Below the pieces are notes generated by a model, which saw only the letters and a list, made by a program, of their open reading frames with translations, did no database searches and was not told the DNA's origin. This document shows, one piece after another, positions 29,703 to 38,038 of a stretch of 38,914 nt of DNA; the first letter of the stretch is position 1; the number at the start of each line of letters is the position of its first letter. The stretch lies in contig NZ_BOOZ01000057.1 in the NCBI RefSeq assembly GCF_016863495.1, positions 1-38,914 on the forward strand, written 5' to 3'. The DNA comes from Micromonospora andamanensis. Its GTDB lineage: Bacteria; Actinomycetota; Actinomycetes; Mycobacteriales; Micromonosporaceae. Position numbers and translations under genes: made by a program.

Positions 29703-30926
29703 TCAGGCCGGGACCGGCGCGGCGGTGGTCTCGTCGGTGTCGGCCTCGTCGGTGCTGGTCTGGTCACCGGTGGGCGGGGTGGTGTCGGCCTGCGGCGGGG
29801 TCATGAACGCGCGGACCTCGGCGGTCGGGGCGGGCGGGTTGTCCGCGAGGGCGTAGGTTTCCGGGGCCTCACGGGTCAGGATCAGCACCCCGAACCCGGT
29901 CAGCTTGTCCATGCCGTTGCGGACCGCACCGGGGCTCCGTCCGCCGATCTCACGGGCGACGGTGCCGGGGGTGACGTCGTGGCCGGGGCCGAGGTCACGC
30001 ATGAACGCCTCGACCCGGTTGCGCAACTCGTTCTTGCCCAACTTGGCCGACCCGTCGCTGTTGATCTCACCCGTGGTGCGACCGGTGCCGTTGGTACGGC
30101 GGGCCGAGGGACGGCGGATCTTGCGGGTGTGACCGCACGTCGGGCACGTGCTGTGCGTCGGGGCGTTGGCCGGGTCCACGGTGGCGAGGTCACCGTCGCC
30201 GATCACCCACAGTTCGTCACCGTCCTCGGTGACCGGCAGGCGACGGGCGGCACCGGCAACCTCCATCGCGGCGAGGATCGTGTCACCCATCGCCACCGAC
30301 AGGCCGCTCTCCCCGATCGCCGCGTCGGCGGTGATCCCGTCCGGGTGCCCACCCAATACCCCCGCCATGATCAACACTTTGAGGTCGGGCTGACGCGGGC
30401 CGACCGGCGCACCGGACACCGGGGCCTCGGGCAGGGGTGCCTCGTCAGCCGCGTCCGGCGTCGCGTCCGTGCCGGCCTCGTCGTCGGCCGTGACCGCCGC
30501 CGGGTCGGTCGGCGGGGTGTCCTCGGCCGTCGGCTCGTCGGCGGTGGCCGGGCCGTCGTTGTCGGCGGTGGGCTCGTCGGCCGGGTCCGGGGTCGCGTCC
30601 GTGCCGGCCTCGTCGTCGGCGGTGCCCGTTGCCGGGTCGGTGGCCGGGGTGTCGCCGGTGGGCGTCGGCTCGTCGTCGGCGTTCGGGTCGGCGGTGGTGG
30701 TCTGCCAGGTGTCGGCGCTCTTGCGGTTGCCCTTGGCCGGGTCGGGGGTGCGGGTGGCGGTCCCGGCGGTTTCCATGGCGGTGAGCGCCTCGGTGACGAC
30801 CGGTAGCGGCAGGTTCGCCGTTCCGGCCAACTTGCGGGCGGTCACGCCGGGGTGGTCGCGCAGCGCCTCGGCGACGGCGGACCGGGCCTCGTCGGTGCCG
30901 GGGGTGAGAACGATGTTTGCGGTCAT
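29703..30926 (-). CDS. Protein with three winged-helix-like segments and an acidic repeat linker
   Basis: 407 aa. Three winged-helix-like segments are visible: 11-75 (AVAEALRDHPGVTARKLAG), 181-245 (LKVLIMAGVLGGHPDGITA) and 297-362 (ELRNRVEAFMRDLGPGHDVT, REIGGRSPGAVRNGMDKL). Between the first two is an acidic Ala/Thr/Asp linker (76-178) containing a 16-residue repeat at 102-117 and 146-161. CPTCGHTRKIRR (261-272) adds a CxxC site. Such proteins are seen in actinobacterial mobile elements; regulation or DNA organisation is likely but unproven. The ATG at 30926 has GGAGG nine bases upstream. A 429-base untranslated stretch precedes it. Confidence 0.78.
   Translation of the reverse strand: MTANIVLTPGTDEARSAVAEALRDHPGVTARKLAGTANLPLPVVTEALTAMETAGTATRTPDPAKGNRKSADTWQTTTADPNADDEPTPTGDTPATDPATGTADDEAGTDATPDPADEPTADNDGPATADEPTAEDTPPTDPAAVTADDEAGTDATPDAADEAPLPEAPVSGAPVGPRQPDLKVLIMAGVLGGHPDGITADAAIGESGLSVAMGDTILAAMEVAGAARRLPVTEDGDELWVIGDGDLATVDPANAPTHSTCPTCGHTRKIRRPSARRTNGTGRTTGEINSDGSAKLGKNELRNRVEAFMRDLGPGHDVTPGTVAREIGGRSPGAVRNGMDKLTGFGVLILTREAPETYALADNPPAPTAEVRAFMTPPQADTTPPTGDQTSTDEADTDETTAAPVPA
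30460..30620. repeat. Direct repeat coding the acidic linker
   Basis: A 29-base sequence at 30460-30488 recurs exactly at 30592-30620, offset 132 bases, i.e. 44 codons. Similarity continues more loosely beyond both copies. It encodes the repeated TADDEAGTDATPD part of the linker, so the linker grew by in-frame duplication. Confidence 0.7.
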
Positions 30927-31355
30927 GGCAATACACCTCCACATAAGGGGTTCACGAATAGCGATTCCGCGTACGCGTGATGCGCATTGTTTGCGGTTCC
31001 GCCGGGGCGGTTTTTGTTGCCCACGTCCATGGACCCTCTGCACACGACGATTGTCAACCCCGTTGCGCAAGACTCTTTACGGGAACCGCCCCGCACCGCT
31101 TCCGTTCTCGATTCTGGAACCGCTACCGCCGCCCGAAATGCCATTTGACAGCCCCATGTCCGACGCTGCGGCACGTTCGGCGCGGCTCCCTGGTGCTGCA
31201 TAGGGTGGGCGGCGCGGTGGCCGCTCACGCCGTCTTGCGGGGTTGCGGTTTCCGGTTGGAAACGACTACGCCGCGCGCCCGGCGGACCGGACGCGCGGCG
31301 CTCACCGCAACCCGTTCGGGCCTTCTTGAATTGTGCGGAGAATCACTTCACGAAT
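30927..31355. other. 429-base non-coding region with structured elements
   Basis: No credible gene lies here; frames on both strands have unlikely composition. It holds a TTGACA-like -35 on the minus strand (31057-31052) with no clear -10 at normal spacing, a CGCGTACGCG palindrome at 30968-30977, and CCGCC-GG-GGCGG followed by five T (30999-31015) on the plus strand. A nested hairpin lies at 31240-31313. It probably contains the promoter and leader of the 29703-30926 gene and the end of the T4SS operon. Confidence 0.5.
31240..31313. terminator. Nested three-tier hairpin after the M23 gene
   Basis: The outer stem is GGGTTGCGGT (31240-31249) with ACCGCAACCC (31304-31313). The middle stem is CGCCGCGCG (31269-31277) with CGCGCGGCG (31292-31300). 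The inner stem is CCGG (31279-31282) with CCGG (31287-31290). All pairs are perfect. It lies about 43 bases beyond the stop of the M23 peptidase gene on the minus strand, so a transcription terminator is the first reading. A transfer-origin role is possible in an element of this kind. Confidence 0.55.
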
Positions 31356-32408
31356 CTACAGGGCCACGCCCTTTTGGCGCATGAAAGGAACGGGGTCGAC
31401 GGCATTGTTCTCGGTGGCGGGATAGCCTTCGTGGATCTCGTAGTGCAAATGTGGACCGGACGAGTTCCCGGAACTGCCGACGTGGCCGATAGGCTGCCCC
31501 GCTATCACGGTCTGCCCTACTCGGACAATCGGCTGTCGCACCATGTGGCAGTACCGCGAAACGACGTCGCCCGCGTGGCGGATCTCCGTATACCAGCCGC
31601 ACCCGCCGAGGCCGGGGTAGCCGTCACTGTCGCACGCCATCGGGCCGCCGGTGGGGTCCCACGAGTTGCCCCCGATGTTGCACCGGACGCGCACCACGAC
31701 GCCACCAGACGCGGCACGGATGACGGTGCCTTTCGGGGCTATGATGTCGACCCCGTCGTGGCCGGGCCGGTCGCTGGTGCGGAAGCCGGAGCCTGCCGTG
31801 CCCGCCACCGGGCGGGTCCACCCGGAGGCACTGATCGGCGCACCGTCGCACACGGGCAGCGTTCCGCCGGTGTACGCGGCGACGATCTCTGTTGCTCGTG
31901 TCTCGTGTTTGGCGTAGGCGTCCGGGTACGCCGACCGTTGCACCTTCTGTGCCGCCTGGGTGAGCGGTAGCCGTTCCCACCCAGGGACGGTGACGAGACG
32001 CTCGTAGAACTTCCCGGCGGCGTACTCGGGGTTCATGATCTGTTCCGGGGTACCCCAACCTTGCGACGGTCGCTGTTGGAACAACCCCAACGAGTCATGA
32101 TCGTTGTTCGGGCCGAGGTCACCGTGGTTGATCAACGAGGATTCCTGAAGAGCGGTCGCCACGGCGATCACCCACCCGCGCACGGGTACCCGCATCCGCT
32201 CACCCACGGTCACGATCATCGAGGCGTTGCGGGCCTGTTCAACTGACAACCCCGCCGGGGCCGCACCCGGCGCGGTGACCGCCCCGACGCAGCTACCCCC
32301 GCCACCCCCGCCCCCGAACACCGACGAGACGACTCCGGCGGTAGCGGAGGTGAGCAGCAACAGCGCCACGGCGGCACCGACCCCGACCCACACGGCTACC
32401 CGTCCCAC
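31356..32408 (-). CDS. Cell-wall hydrolase: transglycosylase-like domain plus M23 peptidase
   Basis: 350 aa. A membrane segment near residues 5-27 is followed by a Gly-rich linker. A lysozyme/transglycosylase-like region follows at ~65-150 (VIAVATALQESSLINHG with Glu 89; HDSLGLFQQRPSQGWG; NPEYAAGKFYERL). The C-terminal M23 metallopeptidase has zinc-ligand motifs HDGVDI (His 217, Asp 221) and GPHLHYEI (His 321, 323). It should open peptidoglycan for the DNA-transfer channel (role known for T4SS-linked enzymes). I chose the GTG at 32408, with GGGGGCGG upstream and the membrane segment at the N-terminus; a GTG at 32480 would overlap the upstream gene by 85 bases. Confidence 0.9.
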   Translation of the reverse strand: MGRVAVWVGVGAAVALLLLTSATAGVVSSVFGGGGGGGSCVGAVTAPGAAPAGLSVEQARNASMIVTVGERMRVPVRGWVIAVATALQESSLINHGDLGPNNDHDSLGLFQQRPSQGWGTPEQIMNPEYAAGKFYERLVTVPGWERLPLTQAAQKVQRSAYPDAYAKHETRATEIVAAYTGGTLPVCDGAPISASGWTRPVAGTAGSGFRTSDRPGHDGVDIIAPKGTVIRAASGGVVVRVRCNIGGNSWDPTGGPMACDSDGYPGLGGCGWYTEIRHAGDVVSRYCHMVRQPIVRVGQTVIAGQPIGHVGSSGNSSGPHLHYEIHEGYPATENNAVDPVPFMRQKGVAL

Positions 32409-33292
32409 GACGCGCCGCCCCCGGTCGGCGAAGGCAGATCGGCCAGACGCACCCGGTCGGGATGCCCCACGATGCGCCACACCGGCCCCGCCGGGCCGCC
32501 GGTCGTGGCGGCGTGGTCGGTGGCGGCGGTGGCGACGGTCACCCCGTCCGGTACCCCGGTCTGCCGGAGGTGGGTGTGCAGGTTGGTCTCACGGGCGGTG
32601 GTGGGTAGCCAGAACAGCACCGGGTATGCGCGGCGGGGCGGTAGTGCGGCGTAGCCGGTCAGCTTGCCCACCACCCGGGAAAGGGTTTCGGTGCCGAGGT
32701 CGGCCTCGACCCAGAACGGCACCGTTCGGCCGTTGTCGGCCCACACGCCGTGTCCGTCCGGGCGGACCAGGTTGCCGCACGCCTCCCGGCAGCGTGCCTC
32801 GTTCCACCACCGCACCAACCGCGCCCCGGGGTACGTGCGGGCGTGCGCGGTGAGCGCGACGAAGAACCCGTTCACCGTGAGCAGGTGGGAGAGGGTTGGG
32901 GACATGGCGAGTCGGGCGGTGGCGTCGCGCACGGCGGCGGGACGGGGCAGCGTCTCGCCTCGTCCGGCCGCGATGAGCGCCGCGCCGACCGGGCCGAGGG
33001 TCCACCTCCACGCTTGCGACCCGGGCCGTTGGTAGTGACGGAACCGGTCGAGGATGTCTCGATCATGCAGGGTGTTGAGGCGGTTGCGGGCACGACCGAC
33101 CGACCCGAAGGCCAGGTCGACGAGCTGGTCGGTGGTGAAGGTTCGGTGCTGGTCGAGCAGGTCGAGCAGGAACCGGTCTCGGGGGGTGAGTCGGCCGAGT
33201 TCGGCGGCCACGACGGACGCCGTCAGGCGGAGACTGCCGGTGGCAGATGTGCGGGTAGGAGGGATATCTCTTATCAGTCGGTTCCGGTCCAC
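32396..33292 (-). CDS. Replication-relaxation family protein
   Basis: 298 aa. The N-terminal winged helix (LTPRDRFLLDLLDQHRTFTT, QLVDLAFGSVGRARNRL, YQRPGSQAWRWTLG) and the following conserved part (WWNEARCREACGNLVRPDG, FWVEADLGTETLSRVVGKLT, LFWLPT) fit the Replic_Relax family found on actinobacterial plasmids and integrative elements. The acidic F-W-V-E-A-D-x-G-T-E region suggests a nuclease-like fold related to relaxation or replication of the element, but catalysis is unproven. The start is GTG at 33292, inside the 3' end of the coupling-protein gene by 19 bases. The stop overlaps the hydrolase gene. Confidence 0.85.
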   Translation of the reverse strand: MDRNRLIRDIPPTRTSATGSLRLTASVVAAELGRLTPRDRFLLDLLDQHRTFTTDQLVDLAFGSVGRARNRLNTLHDRDILDRFRHYQRPGSQAWRWTLGPVGAALIAAGRGETLPRPAAVRDATARLAMSPTLSHLLTVNGFFVALTAHARTYPGARLVRWWNEARCREACGNLVRPDGHGVWADNGRTVPFWVEADLGTETLSRVVGKLTGYAALPPRRAYPVLFWLPTTARETNLHTHLRQTGVPDGVTVATAATDHAATTGGPAGPVWRIVGHPDRVRLADLPSPTGGGASWDG

Positions 33293-34872
33293 GAGTCCTC
33301 CTCACCGCCGTCCACGTGCGCGTATGACGTGTTCAAGGGGGTGTGTTCACCCGGTGGTTCGTGGTCGTTGCGTTCCTCGTTGGATCGCTCGTTAGACCTC
33401 TCGTTTGAACCCTCGCCCTGAACAGCGAAGGTGTTGCGACCCACCAGTTCCATCGCCGTGTCCTCGGCGGGTGCCGAGGGTTCGGCCTTGGGGGCGGCGG
33501 TGGCGGTCTCGCCGAGCAACCGGTGACGTTCCTTCATGGCGAGGCCGGTGTGGCTACGGGCAGCGTGGCGCAGCTCGCCGGCTCGGCCTGGCACGGCCGG
33601 TGGCGGAGGTTCGGTGTCGGCGGTGACCGGTGGCACGACCCGCCCGCCCGCGACCGGCCGGAGGACGACCTCGTAGCCGCCGAGGCGGATCAGGTCCCCG
33701 TCATCGAGATACGGCCGCAGGTGCCGGGCCTGGTCGATGGCGTCGCGGGGCGCGAGGGCGAAGTACACCTTGTTGCGGGCGTTGGCGTCGATCGCCTCCA
33801 CCATGTCCCCCGATAGTTGGCCGAGGTACTGGTGGGCGAGGACGAACGAGGTGTGCAAGCCGCGGGCCTCGGCGAGGGCGTCATCGATGCCGATGGGCAG
33901 GTGCAGGAAGTTGTGGCACTCGTCCAACACGATCATCGCGTCAGGACGCTCGTCCTCGGGGATGCGGGCGCGGGCGGTGGTGGCCTGCCATAGGCCGGCG
34001 AGGAGCAGGGAACCGACGAGGCGGGTGCCGTCCTCGCCGATGACGCCCTTGGGTAGCCGGGCGAGCATGATGCCGCCGTCGAGGATGTCGGCGAAGGAGA
34101 ACGTGGTGGCCGGCACCCCGAAGAGCGACGCCGCCATGGGGTGCGCCAGGACGAGGCGGAGCCGGGACAGCAGCGGGGCGATCAGGCCGGATCGCTGCGT
34201 GGCGGGCAGCTCGTTGAAGCCTTCCCAGAACTCGCCGAGGGTGTTGCCCTCCCAGGCGTTCAGCTTGCTGGTGGCGGCGTTGACCCGTGCGGTCCTCCAT
34301 TTCGAGTCGGACAGCAGCCGCGGTAGCTGGGCGAGGGTGGCGCCTTCGACGTGGGCGAGGGTGAGCAGGCCGTGGTAGCAGATGTCGGCGGTGCGGTGCC
34401 CCCACCAGCGTGACCACACCTTCGCCATCACCGCCGTGAGGTTCGCGGCCACGTCGTGCCCGCTGCCGCCGTGCACGGCCGGGTCGAGCAGGTTGATCGC
34501 CGGTGGCGCGGCCCGCTCGTCCGGGTCGATCAGGACCAGCCGGTCACCGCAGGACTTGGGCAGCCGGGCCAGGAGGTCTCGGATGAGGTCGCCCTTGGCC
34601 GGGTCGAACGCGGCCACCCCGCGCCCGGCTTCGACGTCGTCGAGGATCATCCGCATCAGCAGCGTCGTTTTGCCCGTGCCGGTCGGTCCGAGTGCGTGAA
34701 CGTGGTACCGGCAGTCGGCCAGGGAGATTCCGACTCGCATCGCGGGGCCGGCGTTGGCGACGCCGATGACTTTGCCGCCCAGGCCCTGCCGGTCCTCGAC
34801 CGGCACCAGGTTCAATCGGCGCCCGTCCGGGCGAGGGGTAGGAGCCTCGGCGTTGGGGTTGGTCTTGTTCAT
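33274..34872 (-). CDS. VirD4/TraG-type coupling ATPase without membrane segments
   Basis: 532 aa. Walker A is GPTGTGKTT (62-70) and Walker B AMIVLDECHNF (312-322, Asp 317 and Glu 318). LAHQYLGQLSGDMVEAIDAN and NKVYFALAPRDAI are typical of TraM-recognition/TraD-like coupling proteins. It should feed DNA to the transfer channel. Unlike VirD4, no N-terminal membrane segments are visible; the protein encoded just upstream (34869-36209) has one and may anchor it. The C-terminus is acidic and repetitive (NERSNERSNEERNDHE). The ATG at 34872 overlaps that upstream gene by ATGA; a longer frame to 35094 is rejected. Confidence 0.92.
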   Translation of the reverse strand: MNKTNPNAEAPTPRPDGRRLNLVPVEDRQGLGGKVIGVANAGPAMRVGISLADCRYHVHALGPTGTGKTTLLMRMILDDVEAGRGVAAFDPAKGDLIRDLLARLPKSCGDRLVLIDPDERAAPPAINLLDPAVHGGSGHDVAANLTAVMAKVWSRWWGHRTADICYHGLLTLAHVEGATLAQLPRLLSDSKWRTARVNAATSKLNAWEGNTLGEFWEGFNELPATQRSGLIAPLLSRLRLVLAHPMAASLFGVPATTFSFADILDGGIMLARLPKGVIGEDGTRLVGSLLLAGLWQATTARARIPEDERPDAMIVLDECHNFLHLPIGIDDALAEARGLHTSFVLAHQYLGQLSGDMVEAIDANARNKVYFALAPRDAIDQARHLRPYLDDGDLIRLGGYEVVLRPVAGGRVVPPVTADTEPPPPAVPGRAGELRHAARSHTGLAMKERHRLLGETATAAPKAEPSAPAEDTAMELVGRNTFAVQGEGSNERSNERSNEERNDHEPPGEHTPLNTSYAHVDGGEEDSWTGTD

Positions 34873-36209
34873 GGGGTGCTCCACATGGTTGGCGGGTCGT
34901 CGGCGTTGGGCGCGGCTTGCTCTGCCGGGCGAGGGTGTGTGTCCCGCTCGGTGGCCCGGAAGATGTCGCGGGTCGCGGCCCGGCGGCGTGACGCCGCACC
35001 GGGCAGGCCGTAGGCGGCCGGCTCGGCGGGCAACCCGGCCAGGGCGGCGGCTTCCGCCACGGACACCAGGCTCATCCGCGCCTCGGGCACCCACCGGTCG
35101 GCCGCCGCAAGCGCGCCGAAACGGAGTCGGCGGCGGGTGAAATGGGCCGACAGCAGTCCGAAGCCGGAGCTGACATCAGCAGCGGCAGCGCGGGCGGCGG
35201 GCTTGGTGGGGCCGGCGGCGATGGTGTGCACGGCGACGAGCAGGTGCGGGGCGTCGGCGTACTTCGCCCGCGCCTGCCGGGCCAGCTCGGCGGTGTACGG
35301 GTCGGTCAGACGGGTGTGCCGCTTCGGGCTCGACGGGCCGGGGGTGACGATGTCCAGGACACCGATGATCAGCGCTCGTAGCCCGTCGGCGAGCAGCCCG
35401 GCAGCGCGGGCAGTTCCTCGGGGGCGGCGGCCACGTTGCGGGTTGATCATCGCGCGACGGAGCAGCCGTAGGCGATGGGTGGGTGCTCGGCCGAGGTGAA
35501 CTTGCAGGATCGCGCCGCCGGTGCGCCCGGCCGAGGCCAGCCCGCCGTAGACCCCCCGGAGCCGGTCCTCTTCCGGGGCGCCCGCGTCCATGCCTCGGCG
35601 GTGGGTTGGCGTGGTGTCTTCGACCAGGGGCAGCCATTCCGGCTGGGTGGGCCACACCGCGAGGGCGGCCACAGCCCCGGTCGTCGGGACGGCCGGTGGG
35701 CGGGTCTGTTCGGCACGTGCACCGGGCCAACCGCGTTGCAGCAGCCGCACCACGGCGGTCGGGTTGACCCCGGGCGGTAGCCACAGGCCGCACCGCATCC
35801 CGTGCGGGTCGGCGGCGACCTCCCAGACGAGCCGGGCCGGGCGCAGCGCCCACCGGCGCGGCGCGGGCAACACCGTGGCCAGCAGCCGCCACAGACCGAT
35901 CGTCGCGGCCGGAGTAGCGGTGACCGGCGGGGTGATCTGCAGCCACCGCGCTCCGGCGGCGTGCCGCCGCCAGATGCGCCGCCGCCACCGCACCCACCCG
36001 ACCCACACGGCGACGAGCGCCACCAGGGCGGCGAGGAGCAACGGCCACCGGTCGCGGACCAGCGGCCACACGACGTTGGCGGCGTCGTCGCCCCAGGAAC
36101 CACACAGCAGCTCGCCCACCACCGAGCTGGGCACGCCTCCCTGGCCGGGCACGCACCCGGCGGGGGTCGCAGGAGACGGCGGCGGGGACGGGGACAACGT
36201 GACAACCAT
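34869..36209 (-). CDS. One-TM protein of the T4SS operon, unknown family
   Basis: 446 aa. A short N-terminal part is followed by a membrane segment at ~53-73 (RWPLLLAALVALVAVWVGWV), then RWRRRIWRR and a large soluble region (RWLQITPPVTATPAATIGLW, GVNPTAVVRLLQRGWPGARA, APHLLVAVHTIAAGPTKPAA, VSVAEAAALAGLP). No ATP-binding motif is visible. It lies between virB4 and the coupling ATPase and overlaps the latter by four bases, so it probably forms a membrane partner of the coupling ATPase. The ATG at 36209 lies in a small hairpin (36208-36222). No strong ribosome site is seen. Confidence 0.8.
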   Translation of the reverse strand: MVVTLSPSPPPSPATPAGCVPGQGGVPSSVVGELLCGSWGDDAANVVWPLVRDRWPLLLAALVALVAVWVGWVRWRRRIWRRHAAGARWLQITPPVTATPAATIGLWRLLATVLPAPRRWALRPARLVWEVAADPHGMRCGLWLPPGVNPTAVVRLLQRGWPGARAEQTRPPAVPTTGAVAALAVWPTQPEWLPLVEDTTPTHRRGMDAGAPEEDRLRGVYGGLASAGRTGGAILQVHLGRAPTHRLRLLRRAMINPQRGRRPRGTARAAGLLADGLRALIIGVLDIVTPGPSSPKRHTRLTDPYTAELARQARAKYADAPHLLVAVHTIAAGPTKPAARAAAADVSSGFGLLSAHFTRRRLRFGALAAADRWVPEARMSLVSVAEAAALAGLPAEPAAYGLPGAASRRRAATRDIFRATERDTHPRPAEQAAPNADDPPTMWSTP

Positions 36210-36222
36210 CGGGAACCCCGAT
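36208..36222 (-). promoter_or_regulatory. Hairpin over the 36209 start codon
   Basis: ATCGGG (36208-36213) and CCCGAT (36217-36222) form a 6-bp stem with a 3-base loop that includes the first two bases of the ATG start. With the similar element at the DUF932 start, two genes of this module have start codons inside perfect short hairpins. Confidence 0.35.
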
Positions 36223-36244
36223 CGGTGGTGGGAAGGAGGCCCGG

Positions 36245-38038
36245 TCAGCGGCGGCGGGCGGGCCGACCGGTGACCGGGCCAGTGACGACCAACTCGTGCT
36301 CGGTCGCGGAGGCATGACTGTGGAAGGCCACCCGCGCCGACCCGGCCGCGAGCAGGGCGTCTCCGCGCTGGCAGGACAGCAGGAACGCCCGCTCGCCGTC
36401 GGTGAGCCCGAACGCCTCGGCCACCGCGTCGATCGCCTGCGGCGCCTGCCGAAGCAACACCTGCGTGGCCGCATTGGAGACGACAGCGCGGCCGGTCTTG
36501 GTCGAGAGCACATCAGCCGCGTCCTGTGTCACGACGGTCAAGCCGACGCCGTACTTGCGGGCGGACTTGGCCAGGGTCTCCAGGAACACACCGCCGCGCC
36601 CGCCGGACAGCAGCTTCCACGCCTCGTCCACCAGCACCATCCGCAGCACCTCCGGCCGAGCGCCGGAGGCTGTGGCTCGGCGTACGGTGCGCCAGATGGT
36701 GTCCAGGGTGAGCAGCGTCCCGACCGGGTGAAGTTGCTCGGGCAGGTCCTTGATGGCGAAGACCACGAGGTGCCCCTGCGCGAGCGTGGTGGTCGGTCCG
36801 TCGAACAGGCCCTTCATGCTGCCGGCGACGTAGGGGTGCAGGCGGGCGGCGACTCGGCGGCCGGCGTCGTCGGTGTCCTCCAGCGCGGCCATCACATCAT
36901 CGAGGAGTGGGGCGGGTCGTCTCCAGGTGCGTGGGTCGGTGGTGATGCCCTTGGCCCGGTATGCCGCCAGCACGGCGACGTCGAGGGAGCGGGCCTGGTC
37001 GCCGGGCAGTGGGGCGGTGACGGCGGTATCGCCGCTGCCCATCACGGTCACGAGCGTGTGCAGGAACCGTGCCCGGTCGTTGAGGGCGTCGTCATTGTCC
37101 GGCGGCAGGTCGAGAGGGTTGATCTTCACCCCTGGCGCGCCGAGGCGGATGGTGGTGCCGCCGACCGCGTCGGCCAGCCGCAGGTATTCGTCCTCGGGGT
37201 CGATGACGAACGCCTGCACCCCGAGGCACAGGTTGCGTAGCAGATCGAGTTTGGCCAGGTACGACTTGCCTTCACCGGAGCGGGCGAGGATGACGGCGTT
37301 GTAGTTGGACTGCGCCCACCGATCCCACACGACCACGCCGGCCGAGTGCAGGTTCAACCCGAACAGCACACCCACGCCGCTGTCTGCGGCGGTGTCAGGC
37401 AGATCAGGACTGGTGAAGGGAAACGCGGCGGCGAGGGCGTCGGTGTCGAAGACCCGCTTCATCTCGAGCGCGTCGAATGCGAGGGGTAGGCCGCTGATCC
37501 AGCCCTGCAACTGCCGCCAGGTCACCGGCGCGGTGTCCAGCAGCAGCGAGGAGGCCAAAGAACGGACCTCGGCCACCCGATCGGTGAGGTCGTCGGGGCT
37601 GGTGCCGTGGACGGTCAGGTACAGGCCGAGGCGGAACAGCCGGGCCTCGCCTCGGGCGACCCGGGTGGCCAGCTCGGCGGCATCTGCCGCGGCGGCGTCG
37701 AGTTCCGGATCGTCGAGGCGGCCCTTGGCCGCGTCCTGCCGACGGGAGGACTCGAACCGGCCGCGCTGCTTACGCAGCCGCTCGGAGGCCACCGCCGGCG
37801 GGACCGGCTCAATGTGGAAGGCGGCGTCGACCAGGCCCGGATAGGACAACAGCGGCTCGGCCCACCCCGGGCCGACCTCGGCCGGGTAGCCGACGACAGC
37901 CAGGGTGGCGCTGTAGCCGTCCCCGACCCGCACGAACCGGCCGTCGACCTCGACGGCATCTGGAGAACCGGGCAGGATCGCCGCCCCCTCCGGCACAGCG
38001 GGCCGCCGCTTCGGCAGCAGCGCGCAGAACAGACTCAC
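36245..38038 (-). CDS. virB4: VirB4/TrbE-type T4SS ATPase
   Basis: 597 aa. The N-terminal ~220 residues match the VirB4 N-domain of actinobacterial systems (FHIEPVPPAVASERLRKQRG, LTVHGTSPDDLTDRVAEVRS). The ATPase core has Walker A ARSGEGKSY (252-260), FVIDPEDEYLRLADAVGG, KINPLDL, and Walker B RMVLVDEAWKLL (466-477, Asp 471 and Glu 472), followed by KYGVGLTVVTQDAADVL. It energises the secretion channel. The GTG at 38038 overlaps the PrgI-like gene by four bases. A 35-base gap without overlap separates it from the next gene. Confidence 0.95.
   Translation of the reverse strand: MSLFCALLPKRRPAVPEGAAILPGSPDAVEVDGRFVRVGDGYSATLAVVGYPAEVGPGWAEPLLSYPGLVDAAFHIEPVPPAVASERLRKQRGRFESSRRQDAAKGRLDDPELDAAAADAAELATRVARGEARLFRLGLYLTVHGTSPDDLTDRVAEVRSLASSLLLDTAPVTWRQLQGWISGLPLAFDALEMKRVFDTDALAAAFPFTSPDLPDTAADSGVGVLFGLNLHSAGVVVWDRWAQSNYNAVILARSGEGKSYLAKLDLLRNLCLGVQAFVIDPEDEYLRLADAVGGTTIRLGAPGVKINPLDLPPDNDDALNDRARFLHTLVTVMGSGDTAVTAPLPGDQARSLDVAVLAAYRAKGITTDPRTWRRPAPLLDDVMAALEDTDDAGRRVAARLHPYVAGSMKGLFDGPTTTLAQGHLVVFAIKDLPEQLHPVGTLLTLDTIWRTVRRATASGARPEVLRMVLVDEAWKLLSGGRGGVFLETLAKSARKYGVGLTVVTQDAADVLSTKTGRAVVSNAATQVLLRQAPQAIDAVAEAFGLTDGERAFLLSCQRGDALLAAGSARVAFHSHASATEHELVVTGPVTGRPARRR

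Noticed and set aside
30999..31015. Hairpin plus five T on the plus strand resembling an intrinsic terminator
   Set aside because: Stem is only five pairs with a two-base loop, and no plus-strand gene precedes it; mentioned only within the non-coding region.
30977..31384. Plus-strand frame of 135 codons in the non-coding gap
   Set aside because: Composition unlike neighbouring genes, rich in Arg, His and Cys, no ribosome site, crosses the hydrolase stop.
33360..33425. Short tandem repeats near the coupling-ATPase 3' end
   Set aside because: They simply encode the repetitive acidic/Asn-Glu-Arg tail of that protein; no independent element.
35176..36513. Long minus-strand frame across the virB4/one-TM gene junction
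   Set aside because: Arg/Pro/Gly-rich shadow overlapping two supported genes; no motifs.
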